Shown here in pieces: positions 1 to 11,862 of a stretch of DNA of 64,000 nucleotides. The stretch is from assembly GCA_029948255.1 (NCBI GenBank), contig JALIZF010001497.1:124001-188000 (forward strand), in the 5' to 3' direction. The notes beneath the pieces were generated by a model. That model worked only from the letters and a program-made list of their open reading frames with translations. It was not told the origin of the DNA and did not search any database. Positions within the stretch are counted from its first letter, which is position 1. Every line of letters begins with the position of its first letter. The stretch comes from Telmatactis stephensoni (Eukaryota > Cnidaria > Anthozoa > Actiniaria > Isophelliidae). A program made the translations under genes and the position numbers.

Positions 1-1080
1 CAAAGGATGAAGAAAACCGGGAAAGCACGTCAACAAGAATAGATAATTGCGTGTAACACCAAAATACTTCCAATTGTTCCAGGACAGGTGGCCCATATAC
101 TCCAACATCAAGAAGCACTGATATGGAATGCTGCACAGAACAAAGATTAAAACGATGGCATAGAACATTCTCAACAGGTCTGACTCGTACTTTTTGAGTC
201 TGTCGGCATCCCGGGCGAGTGCTCTGGGTAGGGCAGAATGAGCCGTCGAGGTCGTCGGCTTGTCGAGATCCCTTTGTTGGTCTTTAACGTCACAGTCAGA
301 TTCACTTTCCATCTTAGTCACTTCGATTTCGGTTATGTCGGATCTGTCTCTGGATTCACTGATACTTGGCGTGACGGACACTTCCTTGTAGGATCTGATG
401 AATTTGAAGATAACGAAAGCGTAACAAACAAGTGCCACTGTAAACGGAAGAACGTAATTGACAACGAGCTGTGCGATGATGTATCTTTTTTGTCGTGGAG
501 AAGGGTAACTTTCATCAAACTTATCACCAGGTAGCAGAAGCAGACACCAGAACTTGTCTGCCATGGAAGGGACCTTTGTCATGTACAGAAAGTACGGGAC
601 GAAAAAGATGAATGCCACGATCCACATGCCAACGCCTATTACTTGAGCAATGCTGTTAGAGCGAGTTCTATAAAATGTTAGGTTTCGCACGAAAAGGTAT
701 CTGACTACCGCTACAGAAGCGATACAGGTTGCGACCACCATTTCTGCAGTCATCTTCACTGGACTGACCAAATGGCACATCCATTCAGGGAAAGGCCAAC
801 TATGTAGCTCCGCGTAGCTTTGCAGAAAGGGCAGGCAACATGCACTGATTATTTCCGCCAAGGCCAAGTTAGAAATTACAAAGTAAGTGACTGACTTCAC
901 TAGTTTGGCTCGCACAACGGATTTGATGACCACGGTATTTCCAATAATAGAACCAAGTATTACGGCTGCAACCAAGAACAATCGCAATCCACGGAGGGGT
1001 CCTGGCTCCACAAATTGCTTCATTGGCTCGTTACGGTTCAACAAAGAAATATTGGGATGTGAAGTGTTGTTTGGAGTCAT
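1..1080 (-). CDS. Class A (rhodopsin-like) GPCR, 3' end beyond the window
   Basis: An open frame of 360 codons on the minus strand runs from the ATG at 1080-1078 off the left edge without a stop. An in-frame stop lies upstream at 1146-1144 and this is the first ATG after it, so the start is well supported. The N-terminus has three N-glycosylation sequons (N4, N5, N10). Membrane segments lie near residues 32-55, 65-88, 103-126, 146-166, 200-226, 304-326 and 344 onward, with a long third intracellular loop (about 227-303). TM1 carries GN (N48), TM2 LALAE (E76 where D is usual), the end of TM3 VRY (126-128, in place of DRY), TM6 CSIPY (P319), and TM7 HP (358-359) where NP of NPxxY is expected. 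C102 and C179 are candidates for the conserved disulfide. The general look is of a peptide-type receptor at the plasma membrane; the ligand is unknown. It is a single exon so far. The altered motifs are typical of lineage-expanded orphan receptors. Confidence 0.88.
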   Translation of the reverse strand, partial: MTPNNTSHPNISLLNRNEPMKQFVEPGPLRGLRLFLVAAVILGSIIGNTVVIKSVVRAKLVKSVTYFVISNLALAEIISACCLPFLQSYAELHSWPFPEWMCHLVSPVKMTAEMVVATCIASVAVVRYLFVRNLTFYRTRSNSIAQVIGVGMWIVAFIFFVPYFLYMTKVPSMADKFWCLLLLPGDKFDESYPSPRQKRYIIAQLVVNYVLPFTVALVCYAFVIFKFIRSYKEVSVTPSISESRDRSDITEIEVTKMESESDCDVKDQQRDLDKPTTSTAHSALPRALARDADRLKKYESDLLRMFYAIVLIFVLCSIPYQCFLMLEYMGHLSWNNWKYFGVTRNYLFLLTCFPGFLHPL

Positions 1081-2285
1081 CGTGGTAGTCTGATATGTTC
1101 GCCGGCAATTAACGTTCTGGTGAGCTGAGATTCTTAATAATAATCAAAAATGAATTAAATTAAGAGGCTTGAGGGAGATGCGCTCAAGTACTTCACCAAA
1201 CGATAACTGTTTCCGATCAGGACTGTGGTTATCATTTATAAGCTACTCTATGAAGACATTCTGGGAGGTTGCATAACCCAAACATACGGTAATGTTTATT
1301 TTTGTTCAAGCCTGGCCTCTGTAATTTCATTCCTTCTTATCTTACAATATTTCTTGGAGAATATTTTAACTGAGCTAAGAATCTTAAACAAAGAGCTGAC
1401 CTTCGCACTGTTAAGAATGCCGCCGTTTAAGTCTTCGACAGTAAAGTCCTCGAACTGGAGTAGAGTCAAAGTGGCATTTGTGAAAGTCACGTTATTTGGT
1501 GCCAAGTTTTCTTTTTCAACAATAAACATCAATAGTTGCACTTTTTAAAAACAACCTTGAACTATTTTCACCTTCGAACTAGTGCCTCTAAATCTCTTTA
1601 GCTTTTTGAATATCGCATACCGTACGGAAAAGTGCAAAAAATCCTTAAAGTAGTTCTGGAGCCTTAAGATTTCATCAGTAATTTTCTTAAAAATCTTTGT
1701 CATTTAGAGATGACTGTTAAAGGAAATAAAATGTCGTAAAAGTAGGTATTTGCAATGTTTCGCGGTGATTTTGCTCAAAAAGCACGTAATCATAGAAGTC
1801 TAGAGCTAGTGCAAACACTTTTTTCTGGAAAAAAGGCCTTGGCTGTTTTTAAAGGCAGATCTGAGGTCTATCTGGCAGTTGTAATTGTATAAATCAGGTG
1901 ATGATTACGCAATTAAGTTAAGCGCCCCTAAACAGTGCAGAGTTGTAAAAATGGGGAATTAGGAAAAACCGAAAAAGTGATATAAATATATGGCCTTGAA
2001 TAAAAAGATGATGATGAAGAAGAAGAAAAACAAAACAAAACAAAACAAAACAAAACAAAAAACAAGGGGTCACATTATTTTTAAGACTTAGAGAAGCACC
2101 ATGGACAAAACTCTCTGATATCAATAATTCTAGCGTTGCTTTCGCCAGCCTTTTCAGTAGATAAGTCTCACTAAATTTGTAAGCTTAGCTTTTATACGTT
2201 ATGGCTTTTGCACCTACTTCACGCAGCAAACGATCGATATATATGTTATTGACCGAGCGTGAGTTCCGGATAGTAGAATATTTGG
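1081..2285. other. Intergenic, no gene recognised
   Basis: This is the 5' flank of the GPCR followed by AT-rich DNA. Short open frames exist on both strands around 1,225-1,548 but show no domain, repeated family or convincing splice signals. A small (CAAAA)n tract lies at about 2,031-2,065. I see nothing else I can support. Confidence 0.6.
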
Positions 2286-2728
2286 TCGGGGTCTTTTTTT
2301 CTTCTTCTTCTTCTTCTTTCTTTCTTTTTCTTTTCTTTTCTTTTCTTTTCTTTTCTTTTCTTTTCTTTTCTTTTCTTTTCTTTTCTTTTCTTTTCTTTTC
2401 TTTTCTTTTCTTTTCTTTTCTTTTCTTTTCTTTTCTTTTCTTTTCTTTTCTTTTCATTTCATTTCATTTCATTTCTTTTCATTTCTTTTCATTTCTTTTC
2501 TTTTGTTTTCTTTTGTTTTCTTTTCATTTCTTTTCATTTCTTTTGTTTTCTTTTGTTTTCATTTGTTTTCTTTTCATTTCTTTTCTTTTCTTTTCTTTTC
2601 ATTTCTTTTCTTTTCTTTTCTTTTCTTCATTTTTCTTTTCTTTTCTTTTCTTTTCTTTTCTTTTCTTTTCTTCTCTTTTCTTTTCTTTTCTTTTCTTTTC
2701 TTTTCTTTTCTTTTTTCTTTTTCTTTTT
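2286..2728. repeat. (TTTTC)n / (GAAAA)n pentanucleotide microsatellite
   Basis: A TTC-rich lead-in (about 2,300-2,320) passes into a nearly pure TTTTC pentamer tract of about 130 bp, then a degenerate tract in which TTTTC units alternate with ATTTC and TTTTG variants. The result is a strand-asymmetric polypyrimidine run of more than 400 bp. Every reading frame through it is open and gives lysine/glutamate-rich or phenylalanine/leucine-rich translations; these are artefacts and not genes. Confidence 0.95.
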
Positions 2729-5700
2729 GCATACGTACAAACGTAAAAAAGACCGAAAAATCTAAAAAATCTAAAAAAATTAAAACAACTTAAGAAAAAA
2801 AATTTCCTAGCCAAACAAATCAAAACAATTAGCAAAAAATTCCCGCGCTTTCTGTCGGGTAGACGCGCGCGTCTGCACACAGGAATGGCGAGAATTCTGA
2901 ACTTCTTTGATAAAAAGCAAACTGGCTTTTGCTTTAAACTGAGCTGATTTTAAAACGAATATATAGTTTTAAAAAATGACAGAAAATTAGTTTTTGATTC
3001 AATTTGCCAACTTCAAGCTGTCGTAATTGGGCTGTAATCGAGTTTTTGGAGCTGTAAACAGCATATTCTGCACTTTTGTCAGTTGAGTTTGCTTGCTCGC
3101 TCGATCGTCGCCAAAAAGGTCATGTCTTCGGCTGAAGTTTAAAAGGAAGAAATGAGTTAAAGCTGACTCCGAGACTCTCAAAATGTCTACAAGCGCTTTT
3201 GTACCAAATCTACGTGTCTCTTGAAGACGATGGCCGGAAAAACAAGTCTTTTTGAAGAGAATGAGTGAAAGGATAGCCCGCGATTTTCTCAAGCTGGATC
3301 AATGCGTATTTTGTATGATGGCTCGGTGAGTTTGATTGTAATGTAAGCTTATGTCTTGTTATTTGTTGTAATTGTTGATACAGCTATTTGGATATCCATC
3401 TTCATTTCATTAAATTTAATTTCTCATCGGCTGTTCGATCAAACATGAGATACTTTAATTCACTGAAGGAAATTAAATCAGTTATAGTAAGCTTATATTT
3501 TTTGCCTACACAGCCAGTTTATTGAATGTTTGTACTGGGTCGGCGTCGTTTTATCTTTTCCAAAATGTCCAAAGCTTATTCTAAAATGAGGGTTATTTGA
3601 TTTTTTGCTGTATTTTTCACTCATGTCAACTCTTAGCTTTTTAAACAAAACTGAAATCGAGAGAAAACAGCCACGAAACGTAAAAAAAGTGTTAGTGTCG
3701 GTCCGGAATGCCGGTCCAGTCCGTACTGCAGGATTCCGACCACTTGGAGAACCAATCAGATTTTTTCTTTTTTCTTCGGACTGGTCTGCCTTATAACAAT
3801 GTTTGACATTTTTTTCAGGATTTGGTCGATAAAATGTTTTTCTCAATAAAAACGAGAATCTACGTTCTCAATCGCTGACTCGCTAGTGCCCAGACTCCCC
3901 ACGATAAAACTAATGTTCTTTAAAAAATTAGCGCGGGAGAATGCGCGCGTGAGATCGCGCAGCAGTAGGGGCCGAAACTACCTTAAAGATCAAGTATTTA
4001 ACGAATACATGAACCGTTAGCAGGTTAACGAGATTTGTCCTGCGCAGAGTCAATCCTTTTGAGATATTGCAGATGTAACATGCATTTTTGTTCGTAATGG
4101 GGGATCTTTCTTACTAGAAACGATGAGATGTTGTTTTCTCGCATATAAAATTCTAGTTTTTCGTGATCTTGTGTTCTTCAATTGCTTCTGACAACTTTTC
4201 GTGGTGATATTCAACCAAAATGTTGTATATATGACGTAGGTACTGTCGCACAAAGTGGAGGGGGATTACATCACCATTCGTTCAATACCGAAAATAAGCC
4301 CCCGAATGTAAGCCATCCCCTTGGAAAATAGCCTCCCAAATTTTAAATGCAAAATCCCTTAATATAATACACCCATAGGGTACGTTATTTTAAAAATTGA
4401 CCTAAATAAACTAACAATACCTTCAAATAACTTAACAATACTTTCAAGCCCCTTATCACACAAAGCTACATAAAGATTTTTAGTATACTTGCAGAGTCTT
4501 AAAGCTAAAAGGAGTTAGTTTATGGTCATAATCAGCACAATATCGGATACCCACCCAAAATGCTAACATGTTTGAAACCCAAATTTACCCCCTGTGGATA
4601 AGCCCTGCCCCGAGAAAGCCCACCAAAACAATTTTGCGGCACAGAAATCCTGCTGTCCGGAAAGTCTAGGTAGGATCGAGATAAAAAGCTACTTAAAAAA
4701 GGAAAAAGCACTGGTAAGATCAAAAGTAGAATATAAATAAAACACAACAACAATTTGTGTCAAATATGCACAACAATATTTTAGAGTAGGCGTGGTAACA
4801 AAATGTAGTTTACTTTCTGCTTTTGTAGACACTAAAAGTTTACTCCTAACAAACTCAAGCAAAACTAGAAAGTAAATTCTTATTCTTAACGTGATGTACG
4901 TGCAGCATTCTCAGGGAAAATACGCGTGTTTAATTGACGACTCCCAACTAGTATCAATGCCTTGCCTTTAGTTTCAAAGAGCTAGTATTTTCATGGTATT
5001 CAGTAGTATTTTAGGATTTTACGTAACTTCAAGAACATGATAGATTACTGAAGAATGTTTTTCAAATTTGATTTGAGATCATGAAATTACGCCCACAGTC
5101 TTAATATTACATGCTTTTCAGAAACCCAAACAGTGTAATGATAGTTACACTACTAACTCAGTGTTTCGAAGGCTAAGTGACTTTAGAAAATCGAATTTTA
5201 TTTCTAGATCTGGATATAATTGCTAGGAAAGTACAGTATGTGATGATTTGTTAGAAAGCTCCGTAATTGATTTACCCACAGTGTAACGTGTCTTAAGGAA
5301 CTGTTGTTCTGACTAAGTCTGGGCTGAACCTTTACTTAAAATATTCTTGTGTCATCTTGCAGTTGAGAAAAAGCAAAAAAATCATGCAGATGCATTGAAC
5401 AGTGATTCAGTCAGTCAGTGGACGAGACCCTCTGAGTGTTTCAAGTAACATTCGGCCCCTATCCACCCTCGGATCGATTTTGGCATAGTCATGCAGGAAT
5501 GTATACCCAATTCAACATTCCTCTGAAACCCACGGATTATCGAGAAAGCATGGATAGATACAAAACCTTTATATAATTTTGATGTTACAATATAAAATGA
5601 CAAATTCCACTTCAGAAGGCAAAAGCTTTCTGGCTAGAATGATATGATAAAAATCAAGTGTAAAAACTGACAAGCGAGTCCGCCATTACTCTACAACCTC

Positions 5701-6023
5701 ACAAAATCGAAAAGAAATCCAAAGCTGGCCCTATATAATATAGTATATATGCGTCTTTAAATTCCATCATACTAAACCACTTCGCATCGACCATCAAAAC
5801 TGATCGTGAAACTAAAGACAAAGTTTGCTTTCTGCTTGATATAAGGTTATGATTAAACTAGACGCATAACTGCGTGAACTCGGGCTTCTCTTTGAACGTT
5901 GCGATTTATCTCTGTTAGCTAAACGTTTGAAATAATTAAAACTCAAATAACATTGTCCTCTGGAAAAGTTGCATCATATGAGTATAAGCCATTGCAATTT
6001 TAAAGACACACACCGTGTGTGAC
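2729..6023. other. Intergenic, no gene recognised
   Basis: AT-rich DNA with only short random-looking open frames (about 3,000-3,850, 4,050-4,250, 4,530-4,750, 5,415-5,603). None has a recognisable motif, a paired splice structure or a relative elsewhere in the window. Confidence 0.5.
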
Positions 6024-6075
6024 CGAGGGAGCGTTGCGTGACGAGGTTTATAAACACGGCTGCGAGGGAGACTAC
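6024..6075 (-). repeat. Short TIR-type repeat, GAGGGAG / CTCCCTC family
   Basis: About 52 bp contains the words GAGGGAGCGTTGCGTGACGAG and GGCTGCGAGGGAGACTA. The same words, in either orientation, recur at 43,819-43,873 and 59,085-59,143. The copy at 43,819 shows clean element borders with a 9-bp target duplication, so this one is read as a degenerate copy of the same mini-element. Confidence 0.55.
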
Positions 6076-6703
6076 TGGAGACATTGTTCCAAGCCATCCT
6101 GTCAACATCATATTCCCTGGCTATAAACAAACTTTCCCTTAGAGTGGAAACGGTAAATCCGTGAAATACTATTTTTCCAATGATCGCAAAAATGTACCTT
6201 TGAGGACTTGGGTGTATTTGAACGTATTACCTTATAAGCAAACTGTCTGAGCTTTCTACTTTTATTGTTAAGGCTTTTTAGAGTTCGCATTGGTATTCTG
6301 CTCGGTTCACGATCACGTTATAAAAACACTCTACCCTGAGTACTTAGCTTATAAACATGTCTGTAATTATAATAAACATACTATGAATATAAACGAGATC
6401 TAGCATTCTTTGTATTGATACAATTACGTTCAAATCATATAGCTTTATCTAAGTTATTACAATCATTGAGCGATGAATTCACCGAATAGTTTCGCAATAA
6501 ACATCAAGCCTTGCTATAACAAAGAAATCAAACACTCACTTTAATTAATAAGCTTAATAAAAAATACCTAACGTGATAGAATTGAGCATTGGGAACGTGG
6601 TTCTAGTTTGACACTTCTTCAGTGCATCTTCTTCATTTACAGTCTTTGTCTGATTCTCCTTTGTTTGTTCGTCGCTGAAACTATGTTGAGATTTAACAAT
6701 AAT

Positions 6704-6930
6704 GGTCCTTTGTGCTGTCATAGTTCACATAAGATTGAGAAGTTGTTTCAAAATAGCTTGTTTAAGTTTAGCTTGGTTCACTATAAAATGATCACTCGTA
6801 AATGTTCTCTCGTATAGAAGTTCGCGGTCTCTCATAAGGTTCGACTCGTTTCGAAAACGCTCGACATCTTTTAGTGTGGGTCTACCGCGAATAGTGTGCA
6901 TCTGTAAGTGCTTTAAGCTTACCTCACATC
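6704..6930 (-). pseudogene. Degenerate copy of a small-ORF family (RPTLKDV...YERTF)
   Basis: On the minus strand the frame contains RGRPTLKDVER, then LLYERTF, and stops at 6,706-6,704. The ORF at 35,606-35,941 contains DRPTLKDVYERTF preceded by a similar LK-rich stretch, and the DNA is similar over about 80 bp. Compared with that copy, this one has two fewer bases just upstream of the RPT motif and extra codons between KDV and YERTF, and no credible start in frame. I read it as a decayed member of the same multi-copy family. Function unknown. Confidence 0.4.
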
Positions 6931-6994
6931 ATTTATAAACCAAGAAGCTAAGCGAAAGCGAAGGGAATCGAAGCCTTCAAAGCTGTTAAACTTT

Positions 6995-7058
6995 GACCAC
7001 GAGCAAAGTTATTGATCACGTGAAATGTATCGATCACGTGATAGCTACTGACCACGTG
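6995..7058. promoter_or_regulatory. Three CACGTG E-boxes at exact 18-bp spacing
   Basis: CACGTG occurs at 7,017-7,022, 7,035-7,040 and 7,053-7,058, each inside GATCACGTGA or GACCACGTGA, with a degenerate fourth relative (GACCACGAG) just upstream. The constant 18-bp step suggests a tiny tandem array. CACGTG is the palindromic site of bHLH-zip factors (USF, MITF, MYC/MAX type). They sit just upstream, on the minus strand, of the degenerate ORF at 6,704-6,930. Any regulatory role is inference. Confidence 0.4.
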
Positions 7059-10000
7059 ACTGCTTTTTGTGGTCGAAGACAAATAACGAAGGGCAATTTA
7101 TACCTCGGGCATTCCACAGGAAGCCCGAGTAAAAAATAAGTAAAGCTAGGGTATCACCAGTGTTTTGAAGCAGTTACGGCAGTTTTCTTCAAAGAAGTTT
7201 TCAGTCCATCCTTAGCCACCAAACATTTATGGGCGAAATCATCCCCCAACTTTGAACGGCCAATCAGCATCGAACATTAAGCTTCTTCATAGTGTTTTTT
7301 GCTTTTTACTTCATCTAGGCTTGAGCTATGAAGTAAAACGAGTTCATACTAATTCAGTAGGTCAAAGATGGTAGAATCTAAAAGCCATTCACAATAAATG
7401 CTGAAAGGTTTATAAGCATTTTTTGTCCGTAAACAGATTTTAATTTTATATTTCTTTCGTTGTACAGTTTAAAAATCTTGGTGAAACACACTACAAGCCA
7501 GTGCACTTTAATTTCTGATTTCCATGTTGCTTTTACAACTATGCTGCCGTAAAAACAGTGTAGATCGTCTATCGCTCACACAATACTTTTTGATTATACT
7601 GTTCCTTAACTCAGTTGTAGTCAAATAAAAGTTCATGAAGCGAAGAAAAAAGTATTTTTCAGAATATGTCTTTCGGGACTATTGCGTTCTTTCTTGTTGC
7701 CAGTTTCAAAACCCAAGCACTGAACTGACAAAACCTTTCAAGATCACTAGTTCATGGTCATGGAAACCTTTCAAGATCACCAGTTGATGGTACAGCATAT
7801 TCTTCCACCAAAAGAAACTATGCAAGGCTTCCATAATTCCTCCGTGCAGTTTCTTCCGAGTTAACGTTTTTATCTGAAATTTAAACAGCTGAATGTCCTT
7901 CGACGGTTATGGTCTTGTTGTTTCAAACAGTCAATGCAGACTGGCACAGCTTGGTACGAAGACAGGTTTTCGGTCAGTGGATTCCCGCGTAGGCATACTG
8001 TGTAGTCAAAAGTAACATGATGACACAAGAATTCAAGGCTTTTGTGATATCTTTTTGAGTTGTTTATTAATGGAAGCCCAGCGATGAAATACAGCCGAAT
8101 TTCCTTCGGTGATCATGCTAGTGCGATTTCAGTCCAAGTATGACGAAGACACGTTTCTCGGTAGTCAACGTTAATTCCTCGAGAGGTGGCACACTGTTCA
8201 ACCAAAAGCAACTAGTATAAAACCAATCAATTTTCTTCGACGTTCCTCTTCTTCGAATATGTGTAGATCCATTCTGTCAAAGTAAAAAAAAGCATCTTTC
8301 ACGGTTGAATTGGAATGTTTTTTTACTGATTTCTGTTATGTCTTGAACATATAAAAGATAATGTTTCAATTATTGTCAATACAATGTGGGTGATAGGTTC
8401 TTCGAATTATACATGTATGCAGGTTTACTTAAAAAACCCTTTCGTCGTTGGGCGTACAAATGGGTTTCAAATGATTGAGGATTTCTTATCTTTGGAACGT
8501 AATGATATCATACGAGGATAGAAGATCTTCTGAGTGAGTTTGAAAAGGTGAGCAGACAACAACTGAAAATTATCACTAAGTTTTCATCAGCTCCGTAACA
8601 TAATCTTAACTTTTTCCTGGACATTTTCATAATCTGTAGAATACGTTTGGTTACAAGCTAATGCACATTTCATAAAAACGAAATTTCCATTAAGTGTACA
8701 GCTTAGTTGCTGCATGCCATAAAAACAACAACAAAATGTCGATCGCCATAGCTAGAAGACACTTCGGTCATGTTGACAACAAGGTCCAACAACAACAGTC
8801 GAGTTCAGTGATTGTTTCAGTGTACGTAAGAGATATCTCAATTTTTTGCATACTATCGGCGACTTCGACTGATTAACTAAGCTACAACTTCGACGGCAAC
8901 AACTACAATTCTCCTCCAACAAACACGATCAAGCCAGAGGAAATGATGGTAGTTTGGCTTATTTAAGTTAGAAGAAGAACTCTCTCAGTAAACAATAGAG
9001 ACAACGGGATAACGCAGTTTAATGATTTTCTACTGATTTTTCTGTTACAACAGCCTGTCTCTACTATTATGGGAGTGAATTATTGCAACAAATGGTTTAA
9101 AGGCTTGGTCCGTTATACATGCAACGCAACGTGAACTTACTGCCGAGTTACAACTAGTTGCTGCAATAAAAACAGCAAGAAAATCTATCGCCAACTTCAT
9201 GCAATTTAGTCAGTCAGTTGTTCATTAACTTGTAGTAATACTAGTGGAAACTAATGGAATTAAAGGATGTAGTTTTCACATAAAATGTCTTTGAACTATT
9301 ATGTTATGAATGCGACTTACGTATCATTCATCGCGTGTGATCAAGACTCTAGTCAGAGTCGAAAGCTTAAGGTAAGCTTAACACTTTACCGTTGTTCCAA
9401 AAGTTAAACCACATTCATATTGCTAACCTGAGTAGATAAACTTTCATCAATGTTAATTCGGTTTTGTTTCAGACCCAAGTTAAATCTGGACGAAGACAAT
9501 GGAGGAGGTTGCTCAATGTACCGTAAATGTCAGCCTCGATTTCCCGTAAGATCATCAAACCTTTTGAGAAAGAAACAAAAACAAAATAACGTGGAAATCT
9601 AAAGCATTTGCTTTGTCCATTCATGTACATTTCTTACCGTCCCACGGCTTGATACCAAATTCTATTCAAAATATTACGCGCAATCGATGCGCAACGCATC
9701 CCTCCGAACTGGTCATGATCAGTGCTCAGTACAGTGTTCCTTGCATGTTTGACCAAAAGTACCATGCAAGGTATGTATTGTAATAACCCCTTGAAGTTTC
9801 TTCCTCTTCTTCCAAGATGTGCTTCCTTTTTCGAAAAAAAATCTCTCAATAACGTCGGACTCATAAATCAATATGTCTACCGCATTCTGATAAGGGATTG
9901 TATATCACGTAATTACAATGCAGCAAAGATAAAAGACTTTAGGAGTTTATAGCATGCGTACATGTGCAATAAGTTAAAATTGGCACTAATTTTACTTTAT

Positions 10001-11629
10001 CTTACATCATGGCGTTTACACTTATTTCTGTACAATCTCATAATTCGTTGCAACATGTTACAAATGAAGCCCGGATACTCATTTCCAAATGTCCATTAAA
10101 CGCACACTAGCCATAAAATAGAATGACTTCCATGCCATGTCGATCGTTTCAGTCGTGCAGTAACAACAACTCTATTATAACTCTATTATTAGCTATTATA
10201 CCAACGATGAAGGCTAATCAATATAAAGAATGGAGATATAGTTTGTACCGTGAATGTCCGGCTTGGACTGTTCTGGTTCCCGATTCACAAATCGTTCGTA
10301 ACATGAATACGCGGAGAACTTGTAAATCTGTGCAAATTCCTAGTTTCATTTGCCAAAAAATGCTGCATAAGACTTTACGACTACTTGCAAATTATGCGCG
10401 CTTCAGTTGCGAAAAAGGAACTGGCCAGTTCTATGTCAATGTTGTTTCAAATCCAAGTGCGAAGACAATTTTTCATACAGTTATTGTTTACGTACTGCGT
10501 GGTTTGGCCTACTGTTCCACCTAAAGTAAAAAGCGAGCCTTTAATTTGCAATACCCCCATGACGTTCTTCCTCTTCCTCGAAGATGTGTTGATCCATTCT
10601 GTCAGCCAGAAAGTCTCCGAAAAGCAAAGAGGTTAATGATAATGCAGTTTAACGATTTCGTGATTTCTCCGTCTTTTTTTATTGCATAAATAAAACGTTT
10701 TACTCAGTGTTCTGTAACAGCTAAGTTTACTTAACCGAAGACAATTTCAATACTAGGCTCACAATTTCCAAGCCATCCAAGTCAGTCGAAGACCGCAAGT
10801 TTCTCGATCAATGTTTCCTGTACCACCAAAAGCAAGGCACCAAAGGTCACATGCAAGGCATGAATGAAGTTTCTTCCGAGTTGAATTGTAGTTATGCTAA
10901 TGTCAGCAAAGGATTCCAAGGAATGTTCTTCGATTCTTCGATTGTTGTGTTCTCGTTCTTTGAAACGTTCAGTACCGCCAGCGCAAGTTTCTCGGTCAAT
11001 ATTTTAGTCCTGCAATTGGTATGGCGTACCATTCATTAAGTGATCATGCACCAAAACTAACACACAAAGCTTTTGTAATCGCACAAAGTTTCGTAATTCC
11101 ACTCTCTCTTGTTCTCGAATATAGGTCCATAGTGTCAGACTAAATCTGGAAAGCAAAAATCTCATGAATATCATATTTGCAAACACAAAGCCAAGAAAAT
11201 ATAGTATTTTCACACAGTTTAATGATTAACTCCTTCTGATTTGTCAGCTAGAATGTCTTCACTGTCACTTCACTGTACAATGCAATGTTATAAACGTACA
11301 TCAATTGCTCAAACCATAAAAGATCATCCACGCTGTCCTCATGCATGCAAAGTACACTTTGGTCCTGTCACTCGAGTGATGTTTAATAACTTGTAGTTAT
11401 ACTAACTGAAGCCAACGAAATTAAAAGGAAAAACAAGGAAAATGTCCTTTGACTGCACGTTATGTTCTCGTTGTTCAATCCCAAGTATGACAACAAATAA
11501 TCTCGGTCAAAGTTTCTTGTGTGCAGTCCCGACTAAAGGATGAAAGATGTCAGTGTAGATCCTGTGTCGAAAAAACTCTGGTAAGATTCCAACTGAGGGT
11601 GTTGCATTAACTTTTCGCGATGTGCGCAC

Positions 11630-11862
11630 ACTGAGAGATAAAACTTCAAGTGTTGTTCTCATCCCCTTGCCACAAGGGTTTTTCTGCCGGGTTCTCCAGG
11701 TTTTCCTCCCTCCGTAAAAATCAACATGTGAGCTGAGAGTTGTATGCTTAAAACATTTCAATGTAGTGGTAAGTGTGTGTGAGTGGATAGTGCCCCCAAT
11801 TAGTGCGAGAGTGCTAGAAGACTTGGACACTTAAATAAACAGTTAAGTTATTATTAAGTGTA
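11630..11862 (+). mobile_element. Putative SINE-like retroposon in copy A only
   Basis: Copy A and copy B align on both sides (around 11,580-11,630 with 22,150-22,215, and from about 11,865 with 22,262), but copy A has roughly 220 bp extra. The extra block contains CCTTGCCACAAGGG and GGTTTTCCTCCCTCC and ends in ACTTAAATAAACAG followed by TTATTATTA. This tail resembles the one before the (TTA)n tract at about 47,975. I infer a 3'-tailed retroposon inserted after the duplication. Confidence 0.45.

Noticed and set aside
238..534. 98-aa plus-strand ORF at the left end
   Set aside because: Antisense shadow of the GPCR coding sequence.
2185..2880. Lys/Glu-rich and Phe/Leu-rich ORFs
   Set aside because: Pure translations of the (TTTTC)n microsatellite.
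10123..10524. 133-aa ORF and its neighbours in the duplicated region
   Set aside because: The matching part of copy B has a different, broken frame; the similarity is of DNA, not of protein.
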